A stretch of 64,000 nt of DNA from Methylobacterium sp. J-048. GTDB lineage: Bacteria > Pseudomonadota > Alphaproteobacteria > Rhizobiales > Beijerinckiaceae. Of the stretch, positions 1 to 9,047 are shown piece after piece. The position numbers and the translations under genes are program-made. Within the stretch, counting starts at the first letter, position 1; each line of letters begins with the position of its first letter. The notes under the pieces are model-generated. The model did not search any database. It was not told the origin of the DNA and saw only the letters and a program-made list of their open reading frames with translations. The DNA is taken from assembly GCF_022829515.1 (NCBI RefSeq), contig NZ_JAKSYL010000124.1, positions 1 through 64,000 of the forward strand, given 5' to 3'.

Positions 1-194
1 CGCCGCGCATATCCCATCCTCTCGCCTCATCTTGAGGCGCCGCAGCGAAGCGCCGCCACGTCAGTCTCATGAAGCGCTCTCGGCTTCGAGAGACAGCGCG
101 GCCTGCCCTCAAACCTGATCTGGCCTGGCAGCCGGATTGCCCTTGATCCGGGCAGCACTGCTCGGGAATCGGGCGCTGCCCGGAACCGTCCCTC
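1..194. other. non-coding leader of window with small hairpins
   Basis: No supported gene. The stretch carries two short inverted repeats: GCCTCA/TGAGGC near 24-38 and CTCTCG/CGAGAG at about 77-92 with a GCTT loop. Neither is followed by a T-run. They look like the REP-like or terminator-like hairpins common in GC-rich alphaproteobacteria, but I cannot show that they are repeated elsewhere. Confidence 0.3.
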
Positions 195-422
195 TCACCG
201 GCACGACACCACCGTGCGGACGATCCAGCCTTCCTGGGGCAGCCAGAACTTGCGGCGGGCGCGGCCGCAATCGCGCTCCGGCTGGGTTCCCGACGTCCAT
301 GTCCCTGTGGGTTCGGAGACCTTGGGCGGCTCGGCCGTCGCGGCGCGGCGCGCCTGCGCGCTCGGGCCGAGAAGCAGGGCTGCGGTCAAAATTGTAGCGC
401 TCACCAGAACACGCGCGTGCAC
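195..422 (-). CDS. small secreted hypothetical protein
   Basis: This predicts a 75-residue protein from a GTG start at 422. A GAGGG ribosome-binding site lies about 9 bases upstream, which decides the start against the longer frame beginning at 578. Residues 1-24 form a typical signal peptide (a short basic start, then a run of Leu, Ala and Ile, ending in a Ser-Ala-Gln-Ala cleavage site). The mature part is short and has two cysteines that could form a disulfide, one in a CGRARRKFW segment and one at the C-terminus (SCR). I recognise the general pattern as a small exported protein seen in Methylobacterium-like genomes, but no function is known. It is divergent from the YkuD gene at 763. Confidence 0.55.
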   Translation of the reverse strand: MHARVLVSATILTAALLLGPSAQARRAATAEPPKVSEPTGTWTSGTQPERDCGRARRKFWLPQEGWIVRTVVSCR

Positions 423-762
423 GACCGAAAACCCTCGCCGGCGGAGATGCCGGTGGCGGGTATCAACCGGAGGTTGCCTACCGGTGCAAGGCCGATCGGG
501 CCCGGACCCCGAGCCATCCCGTCCGATCACGCGGCAGGGTGAATGGGCGCGCGATCGGTTGAGGCACGGACGCAACACAAGAGCGGAGAAATACCCGTCG
601 AGACATCAGACTTCGCCCGGTGAGGACTCGTGCAACTTGGCGATGCCGCGCGATCTTTGCTAAGGCCTGGAATGAGCTTGGCCTTGTATTCGTGCCGGCC
701 TGCTCGATCGCGCGCCGCCGCACGCTTCCGGTGACGCCGCGCCATCCAGGGAAAACCGCGCC
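423..762. other. divergent intergenic region
   Basis: About 340 bases separate the small secreted protein (minus) and the L,D-transpeptidase (plus). It must hold both promoters, but I see no clear sigma-70 boxes, operator palindrome or RNA gene. Open frames crossing it are shadows without ribosome-binding sites. Confidence 0.4.
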
Positions 763-1725
763 ATGTCCGCCCCGATCCGCCGCCTGTTCCTGGCCGGCTT
801 CACCGTCCTCGCGCTCGCTTCGACAGCCCACGCCCAAGGCCGCGGCCCGGTCGCCGAGTCCGGCATCGACGGGTTCGGGGATGACGGCCAGCTCTATCAG
901 GACCAGAACGGCGCGTTCTACGTGCGCCGCGGCGACCGCTACCTGCCCTATACCGGACGGCCCCCGGTGGTCCGCGCCGCGCCGCAAGCTGCTCCGGCGC
1001 CCCAGGTTGCTCCGGCGCCGCAGGCGGCCCCGGTCTACGCGCCGGAGTACGATGACCCAACCGCGCCGCCTCGGCGCGCCGCCGGTTCGCCGCCGGCCGA
1101 GGGTCTCTCGCCGATCGAGGCGGCCAAGGCGAAAGCCGTGCTCCGCACCCCCGACGAGGGGCCGATCGACTACGCCAAGGCCTATGGGCCGGTTCAGGAC
1201 GACGTGTTTCCAGTCCAGGCCTTCAACTACAAAAAGATGAGCCCGGCCTTCCTTCGGCAGGAGATCGCCTATAACGGCCCCTACGAGCCGGGCACGATCA
1301 TCGTCGACCCGCGTGCCCACCAGCTCACCCTGGTCGAGCAGGGCGGCCGCGCCCGCCGCTACGGCGTCGGCGTCGGCAAGCAGGGCTTCTCGTGGTCAGG
1401 AACCGCGACGGTCAATTCCAAGCAGGCCTGGCCGGATTGGTACCCGCCCAAGGAGATGATCGCCCGCAGCCCGAAGCTCGCCAGCGAGGTCGACAAGCTC
1501 CAGAGCGGCCTCGGCGTCGAAGGCGGCCTGCGCAACCCGCTGGGCGCCCGCGCCATGTATCTCTGGCAGGGCAACAAGGACACGCTGTTCCGCATCCACG
1601 GCACCCTTGAGCCGTTCTCGATCGGCAAGAGCGTGTCCTCGGGCTGCATCCGGATGATCAACCAGGACGCAATCGACCTGTTCAGCCGGGTCAATGTCGG
1701 CTCCAAGGTCGTCGTCCTGAACTGA
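763..1725 (+). CDS. L,D-transpeptidase (YkuD family), exported
   Basis: This 320-residue protein should form 3-3 cross-links in peptidoglycan or attach proteins to it in the periplasm. A signal peptide ends near residue 25 (AHAQ). A Pro/Ala-rich linker with repeated QAAPAPQ-type units follows at about residues 75-95. The C-terminal half is the YkuD catalytic domain, with the HGT motif and the SSGCIRM active-site motif, whose Cys is the nucleophile. The start has a GGGAAAA ribosome-binding site. Its end converges on glpX with a gap of only 25 bases. A second YkuD protein, with a peptidoglycan-binding domain, lies at 25329. Confidence 0.92.
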   Translation: MSAPIRRLFLAGFTVLALASTAHAQGRGPVAESGIDGFGDDGQLYQDQNGAFYVRRGDRYLPYTGRPPVVRAAPQAAPAPQVAPAPQAAPVYAPEYDDPTAPPRRAAGSPPAEGLSPIEAAKAKAVLRTPDEGPIDYAKAYGPVQDDVFPVQAFNYKKMSPAFLRQEIAYNGPYEPGTIIVDPRAHQLTLVEQGGRARRYGVGVGKQGFSWSGTATVNSKQAWPDWYPPKEMIARSPKLASEVDKLQSGLGVEGGLRNPLGARAMYLWQGNKDTLFRIHGTLEPFSIGKSVSSGCIRMINQDAIDLFSRVNVGSKVVVLN

Positions 1726-1750
1726 TTCCTTTTGGGATCTGGGGGCGCCG

Positions 1751-2734
1751 TCAGGCCAAAACGCGGCGGTGCTCCCCCAGAATGCGCCGGACCGTGCCGG
1801 CTTCCGAGCGGTAGACCACCGTCTCGGTCTGGATCCGGTCCGGCCGGAAGCGAACACCGCGGAGCAGCGCGCCATCGGTGACGCCGGTGGCAGCCACGAT
1901 CACGTCGCCGCTGGCGAGATCGACCAGATCGTATTTCCGGTTGAGGTCGTCGATGCCCATCTCGGCGGCCCGGCGGCGACGCTCCGGCGTGTCGAGGATC
2001 AGCCGCCCCTGCATCTGCCCGCCGATGCACCGCATGGCCGCGGCGGCCAGCACGCCCTCCGGGGCGGCTCCGGTGCCGAGATAGATGTCGATGCCGGTCT
2101 CGCCGGGGCTCGCCGTGAAGATGATCCCGGCGATGTCGCCGTCCGAGATCAGCCGGACCGCGGCGCCGGCGGCGCGGACTTCCGCGATCAGGGCAGCGTG
2201 CCGGGGGCGGTCCAGGATCAGCGCCGTGATCTGGTCGGGCTCGACGCCCTTGGCCCGGGCGAGCGCCGCGATGTTGTCGGCGGGGCTCGCGTCGAGATCG
2301 ACCAGGCCCGGCTTGTAGCCCGGGCCGATGGCGATCTTCTGCATGTAGACGTCCGGGGCGGCGAGCAGCGAGCCGCGCTCGGCCATGGCCATCACCGCGA
2401 TGGCGCCGGGCATGTCCTTGGCGCAGAGGGTCGTGCCCTCCAGGGGATCGACCGCGATGTCGACCTCGGGCCCCTCCCCCTGCCCGAGGGTCTCGCCGAT
2501 GAACAGCATCGGCGCCTGGTCGCGCTCGCCCTCGCCGATCACCACGGTGCCGCGGATCGGCAGGCTGTTCAGCTCCGCCCGCATCGCGTCGACAGCCGCC
2601 TGGTCGGCGGCCTTCTCATCGCCCTTGCCGCGCAATCGGGCCGCCGCGATGGCGGCGCGCTCGGTGACGCGGGCGAGTTCAAGGGCGAGCGTGCGCGGGA
2701 CGCCACGCGTTTCGGACTTGGGGGCCACGGCCAT
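1751..2734 (-). CDS. glpX: class II fructose-1,6-bisphosphatase
   Basis: The 327-residue cytosolic enzyme hydrolyses fructose-1,6-bisphosphate to fructose-6-phosphate in gluconeogenesis. In methylotrophs it may also serve sugar-phosphate recycling or carbon assimilation. GlpX hallmarks include GEGERDQAPML, the metal/phosphate site DPLEGTT followed by AKDMPGA, and the later GPGYKPG and GTGAAPEG segments. The ATG at 2734 has an AGGAAACG ribosome-binding site. The frame stays open upstream to 2827 but without support. The length is normal for the family. It runs in the same direction as hom, about 145 bases downstream of it. Confidence 0.95.
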   Translation of the reverse strand: MAVAPKSETRGVPRTLALELARVTERAAIAAARLRGKGDEKAADQAAVDAMRAELNSLPIRGTVVIGEGERDQAPMLFIGETLGQGEGPEVDIAVDPLEGTTLCAKDMPGAIAVMAMAERGSLLAAPDVYMQKIAIGPGYKPGLVDLDASPADNIAALARAKGVEPDQITALILDRPRHAALIAEVRAAGAAVRLISDGDIAGIIFTASPGETGIDIYLGTGAAPEGVLAAAAMRCIGGQMQGRLILDTPERRRRAAEMGIDDLNRKYDLVDLASGDVIVAATGVTDGALLRGVRFRPDRIQTETVVYRSEAGTVRRILGEHRRVLA

Positions 2735-2879
2735 CGTTTCCTGCCTGTGCCCGGGCCCGATCTTTGGGTCGGATCCCGGCGTGCTCGTCGTCGGCGGACA
2801 TAGGGTCAGCCGACGCCAGACGCACACATATCACCTATTGTGCATCAGGATTTAGGCACTGCCTGCTGAGATTGCACTC

Positions 2880-4196
2880 TTATTCACGCTCGATGCGGAT
2901 GACTTGCGGCGGTTCGGCCAGCAAACCATCGGCGCCGATGGCGTCGAGGGCGGCGCGGATGTTGCCCTCGGTGGCCGCGTAGGTGATCAGCACCAGCGGC
3001 ACCGGCCGGCCGGAGCGGCCGCGGGGATCGGTCCCGGCGCTTTCTGTGCGGCGCTGCAGGATGCTTTCCAGAGAAATCTCGCGCTCGGCCATCCGCTGGG
3101 CGACGCCAGCGGCCACGCCGGGGCGATCGTGCACGGTGAGGCGGATGTAATAGCCGCCCTCGTGGCGCTGCATCTCGACGCGCTCGCTGGCGCGCATGGC
3201 GGCGGCCGGCACCCCGAAGGTCGGGCGCACGATCCCGCGGGCGACGTCGGCGATGTCGGCGACCACCGCGGAGGCCGTCGCCTCGCCGCCGGCGCCTGGG
3301 CCGATCAGCGTCAATTCACCGACCGCGTCCGCATCGATCGTGACCGCGTTGGTCACGCCCATCACCTGGGCGATGGCAGAGGATTTCGGCACCATGGTCG
3401 GGTGGACGCGCTGCTCGATCCCGGCCTCCGAGGCCTGGGCGACGCCGAGCAGCTTGATCCGGTAGCCGAGCTCGTCGGCCATGCGCAGGTCGAGGGGCTG
3501 CACCCGGGAGATGCCTTCCACCGACACGCCGTCGACGTCGATGGCGGTGCCGTAGGCGAGGCTCGTCAGGATCGCGAGCTTGTGAGCGGTGTCAAAACCC
3601 TCGACGTCGAAGGTCGGGTCCGCCTCGGCATAGCCCAGGGCCTGCGCATCCTTGAGGCAGGCCTCGAAGGTCAGGCCCTCGCGCTCCATGCGGCTGAGGA
3701 TGTAGTTGCAGGTGCCGTTGAGGATTCCGTAGACCCGGGCGACGGCGTTGCCGGGCAGGCCCTCGCGCAGGGTCTTGATCACCGGGATGCCGCCGGCCAC
3801 TGCCGCCTCGTAGGCGAGCGCGACGCCGCTGTCCTCGGCCATCGCCGCCAGCGCTGCGCCGTGATGGGCGAGCAGGGCCTTGTTGGCGGTCACCACGGTC
3901 TTGCCGGCCTGGAGCGCCGCCTCGACCACGGCCTTGGCCGGACCGTCGGCGCCGCCGATCAGCTCGACCACGCAATCGATCTCGCCGGAGCGCGCCAGCG
4001 CCACGGGGTCGTCGAACCAAGTGACGCCGGCGAGGTCGAGCCCGCGGTCGCGCGTCCGGTCGCGGGACGACACGGCGGCGACGCGGATGTCGAGACCGGA
4101 GGCCAGCAGGGTGTCACGGCGGCGGGCGATCATCCGGACGACGGACGCGCCGACGGTGCCGAGCCCGGCGACGCCGATGCGGTAGCTCACTGTCAT
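2880..4196 (-). CDS. hom: homoserine dehydrogenase
   Basis: This 438-residue enzyme reduces aspartate semialdehyde to homoserine, feeding threonine, methionine and isoleucine synthesis. Residues 1-130 form a Rossmann domain with GVAGLGTVG. The catalytic region follows with TANKALLA and the KTLREGLPGN and NGTCNYIL segments. A C-terminal ACT domain, starting near VHDRPGVA, fits allosteric feedback control by threonine. The ATG at 4196 is preceded by GAAGGAAT. The longer frame to 4277 has no comparable signal. Confidence 0.95.
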   Translation of the reverse strand: MTVSYRIGVAGLGTVGASVVRMIARRRDTLLASGLDIRVAAVSSRDRTRDRGLDLAGVTWFDDPVALARSGEIDCVVELIGGADGPAKAVVEAALQAGKTVVTANKALLAHHGAALAAMAEDSGVALAYEAAVAGGIPVIKTLREGLPGNAVARVYGILNGTCNYILSRMEREGLTFEACLKDAQALGYAEADPTFDVEGFDTAHKLAILTSLAYGTAIDVDGVSVEGISRVQPLDLRMADELGYRIKLLGVAQASEAGIEQRVHPTMVPKSSAIAQVMGVTNAVTIDADAVGELTLIGPGAGGEATASAVVADIADVARGIVRPTFGVPAAAMRASERVEMQRHEGGYYIRLTVHDRPGVAAGVAQRMAEREISLESILQRRTESAGTDPRGRSGRPVPLVLITYAATEGNIRAALDAIGADGLLAEPPQVIRIERE

Positions 4197-4294
4197 GATT
4201 CCTTCCGTGCCGGGCGCCCTCAGGAAACCGGGCCTCCGATGCGCCGCATCTCTGCAAGAATTCCGTCCGGCCCGCAAGAAAACCGCAGGCCCGC

Positions 4295-4981
4295 TCAGCC
4301 CAGGACGGCGCGGTGCCGGATCGCGGTGGCCACGAGGGCGTAGAGCACCAGGGCGTTCAGACCATGCCAGAGTGCGTGCGTGCCCATGGGCAGCACCGCG
4401 CAGACGCTGCGGTCGAGGGTGCGGGCGGTGAGGGAGACGAGGAACAGCACGCCGATCTCGGTGAGCCGCCGCCCTGTGCCGACGAAGCGCGTCTCGGGAC
4501 GATCGAGCGCCGCCACGGTGAACAGGGCGAGTGCGGCGGGCAGGTAATCGATCGAGCCGTTGGTGAGGGCGGAGATGTCGGACCCGCTCAAGCCGTCGAG
4601 GGTCGGCACCAGCGTGAAGCTGAACAGGACGAAACCGGCGGTCGCCGCCTCGACCCGCAGGCGCGGCAGATTCAGGAACCGGTGCAGCGCCAGGGCCAGG
4701 TAGGCGACGATGAACAGCGTGATCGGGATGATGTCGGCATACATCGCCCAGGTCACCGCCAGGGTGTGGAACAGGAACGAGCCGATCCCGACGACGGCGA
4801 TCAGCCCGGCCAGACCCAGGCAGGCGCGATCCGGCGGCTCAACCGCGCGGGCCCGGCGCGCCGAGGCGGCGGCGGCCAGCAGGAAGGCCAAGTTGGATGC
4901 CGCGTTGACCGGCTCGGCCCAGACCCCCGGCCCGGTCCGCTCGCAATAGGCCATGACCGGCTCGAACCACCCCATCGTCAT
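4295..4981 (-). CDS. ceramidase-family (CREST) integral membrane hydrolase
   Basis: The 228-residue membrane protein matches the alkaline ceramidase-like family. It has the N-terminal WFEPVMAYCERTGPGVWAEP signature, seven predicted membrane helices, and the metal-site elements FHTLAVTWAMYADI and the terminal HALWHGLNAL (His and Asp residues for a zinc site). The natural substrate in bacteria is uncertain; related proteins hydrolyse ceramides or act on other amides. The start is ambiguous among ATGs at 4993, 4981 and 4975; an AGG sits just before 4981. It is divergent from xthA with about 96 bases between them. Confidence 0.75.
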   Translation of the reverse strand: MTMGWFEPVMAYCERTGPGVWAEPVNAASNLAFLLAAAASARRARAVEPPDRACLGLAGLIAVVGIGSFLFHTLAVTWAMYADIIPITLFIVAYLALALHRFLNLPRLRVEAATAGFVLFSFTLVPTLDGLSGSDISALTNGSIDYLPAALALFTVAALDRPETRFVGTGRRLTEIGVLFLVSLTARTLDRSVCAVLPMGTHALWHGLNALVLYALVATAIRHRAVLG

Positions 4982-5077
4982 CCTGGCGCCCATACCGCCC
5001 CGATCTTGCGCCGCCATGGCCTTGTCAGCGCGGCGCGAAGCGCGGATGACGGCCGGACGGCGAGCGGAAGCGAGGCG

Positions 5078-5872
5078 ATGCGGATTACCACCTGGAACGT
5101 CAACTCGATCAAGCAGCGGCTGCCGCACCTGCTGGGCTTCCTCGACGAGGCGAAGCCCGACGTGGTCTGCCTGCAGGAATTGAAGTGCCAGGACGAGGCG
5201 TTCCCGCGCGCCGAGGTCGAGGGCGCCGGATACGCGGTCGAGACGCTGGGCCAGAAGGCCTATAACGGCGTGGCCCTGCTGGTGCGGGCGCCGCTCGAAA
5301 TGACCGAGATCCGGCGCGGCCTGCCGGGCGACGAATCCGACGAGCAGTCCCGCTATATCGAGGCGCTGATCTCCGGCGCCGACACCAAGCCGGTGCGGGT
5401 GGCCTCGATCTACCTGCCGAACGGCAACCCGGTCGACAGCCCGAAATACCCTTACAAGCTGTCCTTCATGGAACGGCTGCGGCTCCACGCCCGCGCGCTC
5501 ATGGAGGACGAGAAGGCCGTGGTGCTGGCGGGTGATTACAACGTAATCCCGGAACCCGCCGATGCGGCCGACCCGGAATCGTGGCGCGCCGACGCCCTGT
5601 TCCTGCCCGGCACCCGGGCGGCGTTCCGCGCGCTCCTGGCCGAGGGCTACACCGACGGCCTGCGTGCCTGCGACCCGCGCGACGGGCTCTACACGTTCTG
5701 GGACTACCAAGCCGGCTGCTGGCAACGGAATGCCGGCATCCGCATCGACCATCTGCTGCTGTCCCCCCAGGCCGCCGACCGGCTGGTCTCGGCCGCCGTG
5801 CAGAAGCACCTGCGCGGCTTGGACAAGCCGTCCGACCACGTGCCGGTGACGGTGGAGCTGACGGCGGGGTAG
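5078..5872 (+). CDS. xthA: exodeoxyribonuclease III / AP endonuclease
   Basis: The 264-residue base-excision-repair nuclease cleaves at abasic sites and has 3'-5' exonuclease and 3'-phosphatase activity. Family motifs run in order: WNVNSI near residue 6, LQELKCQDE (the catalytic Glu), GDYNV around residue 150 (Asp and Asn), and the C-terminal SDHVPVTV (Asp-His pair). The ATG at 5078 follows GAAGCGAGGCG. A large frame opens upstream on the same strand, but it is a shadow of the ceramidase-like gene. Confidence 0.94.
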   Translation: MRITTWNVNSIKQRLPHLLGFLDEAKPDVVCLQELKCQDEAFPRAEVEGAGYAVETLGQKAYNGVALLVRAPLEMTEIRRGLPGDESDEQSRYIEALISGADTKPVRVASIYLPNGNPVDSPKYPYKLSFMERLRLHARALMEDEKAVVLAGDYNVIPEPADAADPESWRADALFLPGTRAAFRALLAEGYTDGLRACDPRDGLYTFWDYQAGCWQRNAGIRIDHLLLSPQAADRLVSAAVQKHLRGLDKPSDHVPVTVELTAG

Positions 5873-6005
5873 AGCGCGGCGCCGGGCGTGAACCACGGCG
5901 CCCTGTCAGGGCCTTCGTGCTCACCATGGGGCGGTCGGTGTACGTTCCAGTCATTTCCGAGGTGGTTCCGGAATGCACGCAGCGTCGCAACTGGACTGAT
6001 CAATC

Positions 6006-6512
6006 ATGCCGGCCCGCCCCCTCGTCCTGTTCCCTGATCCCCGGCTGTCGCTTCCGGCAGCCCAGACCGATGCGTTCGCGCCCGATCTGAAAGCGGTTGC
6101 CGACGATGTGTCGGACACGCTCCGGGCTGCGAGCGCCATCGGCCTGACGGCACCGCATATCGGCATCTCCGAGCGCGTCATGGTGATCCGGCTGTCGCCG
6201 GACGAGGATCTGCGCCTCTACGTGAACCCAGAAATCCTTTGGGCCTCCCCCGACACGGAGACCCACGACGAGGGTAGCGTCAGCATGCCGGGCGTCCGGG
6301 AGCGCATCACCCGGCCCGCCCGCATCCGGTTCGGCTATCGCGACCTCGACGGATCGACCCACGAGGAGGAGGCGGAAGGGTTTTTGGCCGCGGTGGTCCA
6401 GCATGAGATCGATCAGCTCGACGGCGTCTTCTGGATCGATCGCCTGTCGCGACTGAAGCGGGATCGTCTGCTCAAGCGCTTCGAGAAGCTGAAATCGGCA
6501 TCGTCCCTGTAA
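6006..6512 (+). CDS. peptide deformylase-like protein lacking metal ligands
   Basis: The 168-residue protein has the fold signature of peptide deformylase, which removes the formyl group from nascent proteins, but not its metal site. Motif 1 reads AIGLTAPHIG (family G-x-G-L-A-A-x-Q). Motif 2 reads EGSVSMPG, so Ser occupies the place of the metal-binding Cys of EGCLS. Motif 3 reads QHEIDQLDG, so the second His of HExxH is Gln. Two of three metal ligands are therefore missing and normal catalysis is unlikely. It may be a catalytically dead paralogue, perhaps a ribosome- or N-terminus-binding protein. It is followed by tandem GST genes. Confidence 0.8.
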   Translation: MPARPLVLFPDPRLSLPAAQTDAFAPDLKAVADDVSDTLRAASAIGLTAPHIGISERVMVIRLSPDEDLRLYVNPEILWASPDTETHDEGSVSMPGVRERITRPARIRFGYRDLDGSTHEEEAEGFLAAVVQHEIDQLDGVFWIDRLSRLKRDRLLKRFEKLKSASSL

Positions 6513-6655
6513 GCGATTGCCGAAGCGCGTGCCGCCGAAGTCAATCTCGGTGCTGCGCAAGCAACCATGCGCGATCAAAGGCTTAAACACGCCCCCGATT
6601 GCAACGCGATCGGCAACAGGTCTAGGAGGCCGCCGAGCTTTCGGGGAAATCGATC

Positions 6656-7279
6656 ATGATCGTCTACGGCACCAGCATCTCGCCCTTCGTGCGGAAGGTC
6701 CTCGTGGCTCTGGCCGAGAAGGGCATCCGGTACCAGCATCGACCGGTGGCGCCTCAGGCGGAGGATGCCGCGTTTCGGGCGGCGAGCCCCATGGGCAAGG
6801 TTCCGGCAATCGACGATGACGGCTTCCGGCTGGCCGATTCCAGCGCGATCCTCGACTATCTTGAGCGGCTGCATCCGCAGCCGGCTCTGATCCCGGCCGA
6901 TGCGCAGGGTGCCGCCCGCGCCCGCTGGTTCGACAAGTTTGGCGAGGTCGAGCTCGATCGGAGACTTTCGGTGGTGTTCACGGAGCGCTTCCTGAAGCCT
7001 CGGATCTTCAAGGTGCCGGGCTACGAGGCATTGGCGCAGCAGGCGCTCGACCAGCATCTGCAGCCGCTGTTCGACTACCTGGACTCGCAGATCACCGGTC
7101 CGTTCCTCGTTGGCGATGCCTTCGGGATCGCCGACATCGCGGTGGCGGCGCCGTTCCACAATCTCCGCCTCGCCAAGGTTCAGGTCGATCCCGCGCGCTG
7201 GCCCAAGCTCGCCGGCTGGGTGGCACTGACCCTCGACCGGCCGTCCTTCGTCACCGCGATCGCCGCCCCGGCCTGGTGA
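6656..7279 (+). CDS. glutathione S-transferase (copy 1)
   Basis: The 207-residue cytosolic GST should conjugate glutathione to electrophiles or reduce peroxides. The N-terminal thioredoxin-like domain has MIVYGTSISPFVRKV, a cis-Pro at KVPAI, and the gamma-glutamyl-binding DSSAIL motif. The helical C-terminal domain ends near residue 200. The start has GGGGAAA upstream. It is a tandem paralogue of the next gene, with identical length and high similarity throughout. Confidence 0.9.
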   Translation: MIVYGTSISPFVRKVLVALAEKGIRYQHRPVAPQAEDAAFRAASPMGKVPAIDDDGFRLADSSAILDYLERLHPQPALIPADAQGAARARWFDKFGEVELDRRLSVVFTERFLKPRIFKVPGYEALAQQALDQHLQPLFDYLDSQITGPFLVGDAFGIADIAVAAPFHNLRLAKVQVDPARWPKLAGWVALTLDRPSFVTAIAAPAW

Positions 7280-7404
7280 GGCGACGGGGGCATGATCACG
7301 GACCGGTGACCATTACGCGGTCGGCAGATCGGCAAGCGGCCCTATCTCCATCGCCATGGACCGGCGGATCGACATCCGGCGGTCCCGTCCCCGATGGAGT
7401 TCCA

Positions 7405-8028
7405 ATGATCGTCTACGGTACCGGCTATTCGCCCTACGTCCGCAAGGTTCTGGTTTCGCTCACCGAGAAGAACGTGCCCTATGAGCACAGGCCGGTGATG
7501 TTCCACGCGCCCGACCAGGACTTCCAGGCGGCCAGCCCGTTGGGTAAGATTCCGGCCATCGAGGATGGCGGATTCAAGCTCGCGGATTCCTCGGCGATCC
7601 TCTGGTACCTGGAGCGCAAGCACCCGACCCCGGCCCTGGTCCCGTCCGACCCGCAGGCGCTCGGCCGCGCGGTCTGGTTCGACAAGTTCGGCGACACCGA
7701 GCTGTTCGGTAAGCTGGTCGTGCCGTTCGTCGAGCGGGTCATGAAGCCCAACATGATGGGTAAGCCCACCGACGAGGCCGCGGTCACGAAGGCGCTCAAC
7801 GAGGATCTGCCGCCGCTGTTCGACTGTCTGGAGCGGCAGATTTCCGGTCCGTATCTCGTGGGCGACGCATTCAGCATCGCCGACATCTCGATCGCCACGG
7901 GCTTCTACAACTTCCACCTGGCCGACGCGCAGATCGATGCCGACCGCTGGCCGAAGCTTTCGGCCTACGTCGCCGAGACCCTGGCGCGTCCGTCGTTCAA
8001 GGTCGCCCAGGACGCCAAGAAGGGCTGA
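7405..8028 (+). CDS. glutathione S-transferase (copy 2)
   Basis: This 207-residue GST is a paralogue of the upstream gene. Shared blocks are MIVYGT, SP(F/Y)VRKVLV, EHRPV/QHRPV, ADSSAIL, WFDKFG, and the GDAF.IADI(A/S) N-capping motif of the C-terminal domain. The ATG at 7405 has a GGAGTTCCA ribosome-binding site; the frame extending upstream to 7276 lacks one. An almost perfect 18-bp hairpin terminator follows the stop. Confidence 0.9.
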   Translation: MIVYGTGYSPYVRKVLVSLTEKNVPYEHRPVMFHAPDQDFQAASPLGKIPAIEDGGFKLADSSAILWYLERKHPTPALVPSDPQALGRAVWFDKFGDTELFGKLVVPFVERVMKPNMMGKPTDEAAVTKALNEDLPPLFDCLERQISGPYLVGDAFSIADISIATGFYNFHLADAQIDADRWPKLSAYVAETLARPSFKVAQDAKKG

Positions 8029-8045
8029 TCCCGACCGGCGGCGCC

Positions 8046-8084
8046 AGAACCGGCCGCTGTTTCCACGAAACAGCGGCCGGTTCT
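8046..8084. terminator. bidirectional intrinsic terminator
   Basis: This is a perfect 18-bp stem (AGAACCGGCCGCTGTTTC and its complement) with a CAC loop, between the convergent GST copy 2 (plus) and exoR-like gene (minus). On the plus strand it is followed by TCGGTCTTTCT. The hairpin is strong enough to act in both directions. Confidence 0.85.
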
Positions 8085-8144
8085 CGGTCTTTCTAATCGC
8101 AGAATGACTTCGGAAAACCGGAATCCACGTTTCCGCATCATGCT

Positions 8145-9047
8145 TCAGTGCCGCCGCCGGATCGAGCCGACGGTCTGGAGCTGGCTCTGGGCCTCGGCCC
8201 GGTCGTCCTCGTTGGCGGCCGCCCAGTTCTTGTCGTAGAGCGCCACGATCCAGTCGTCCTTGCGGCCCTCCGCGCCCTCGCGGGCCAGCGACAGCCACAT
8301 CAGGCCCTTCACGCGCTGGACCGGCACGCCGCCCAGCCCGTTCAAGAGCAAATCGCCGAGCAGCGCCTGCGCCGGGTGATGGCCCTTCTCGGCCGCTAGG
8401 TTGAACCAGCGCGCCGCCTGCCGGGGATCGGCCTCGACGCCGGTGCCGTCGAGGTAGAGCCGGGCGAGGTTGTACTGCGCGTTCGGCTCGCCGTAATACG
8501 ACGCCGCGTAGTTGAACATGTCGTAGGCGCGCTCGGGATTGGGCCGCACGTAGCTGCCCTTGATCCCCTCTAGGAAGTAGGTGCCGAGCGCCGTGAACGC
8601 GCTGCCGGTCACCGCCGAGTTCTGCGGATCCGGGCCGTCGTCGGTGCTGGCATCGGCGATCCGGGAGAAGAACTCGAACGCCTTCAGGTCGTCATGGGGC
8701 ACGCCGTCGCCCTCGGCGTACATCCGGCCGAGCTTCCACAGGGCCAGCGCATGACCCTGCCCCGCGGCGTATTCGAGGGCGCGGGCGGCGCCCTGCTTGT
8801 CGCCGGCATTGTACTCGCGCACGCCGGCGCGCAGCGCATCCTTGGCCGAGCGGTAGCTCTTGTCCGCCACCGGCACCTGGACGGGCGTGCGGACACTGGC
8901 GTCGAGGGCCCGCGGCGCTTCCACCGGGAGGGCGAGCAGGACCAGGACACCGGCCGCGGCTGCGATCTTGCCGAGGAAGCGGGACCGACCGGGATCGGCC
9001 CCGGCCGGCGCCCTGCGCCGGCTGAGGTCAGTCCTAGACGTCCGCAT
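8145..9047 (-). CDS. exoR: ExoR-like periplasmic Sel1-repeat protein
   Basis: This 300-residue exported protein has an N-terminal membrane/signal segment (about residues 25-45) and then Sel1/TPR-type repeats. Examples are GHALALWKLGRMYAEGDGV, PNAQYNLARLYLDGTGV and GHHPAQALLGDLLLNGLGG. The repeat order and the DLKAFEFFSRI block match rhizobial ExoR, the periplasmic inhibitor of the ExoS/ChvI two-component system that controls exopolysaccharide and motility. Its start overlaps the ilvD stop by 14 bases, so the two genes are probably co-transcribed. The orthology is recognised by eye and not tested. Confidence 0.75.
   Translation of the reverse strand: MRTSRTDLSRRRAPAGADPGRSRFLGKIAAAAGVLVLLALPVEAPRALDASVRTPVQVPVADKSYRSAKDALRAGVREYNAGDKQGAARALEYAAGQGHALALWKLGRMYAEGDGVPHDDLKAFEFFSRIADASTDDGPDPQNSAVTGSAFTALGTYFLEGIKGSYVRPNPERAYDMFNYAASYYGEPNAQYNLARLYLDGTGVEADPRQAARWFNLAAEKGHHPAQALLGDLLLNGLGGVPVQRVKGLMWLSLAREGAEGRKDDWIVALYDKNWAAANEDDRAEAQSQLQTVGSIRRRH

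Noticed and set aside
4313..5077. N-terminal extension of xthA
   Set aside because: The open frame is antisense to the ceramidase-like gene; the conserved enzyme begins at 5078.
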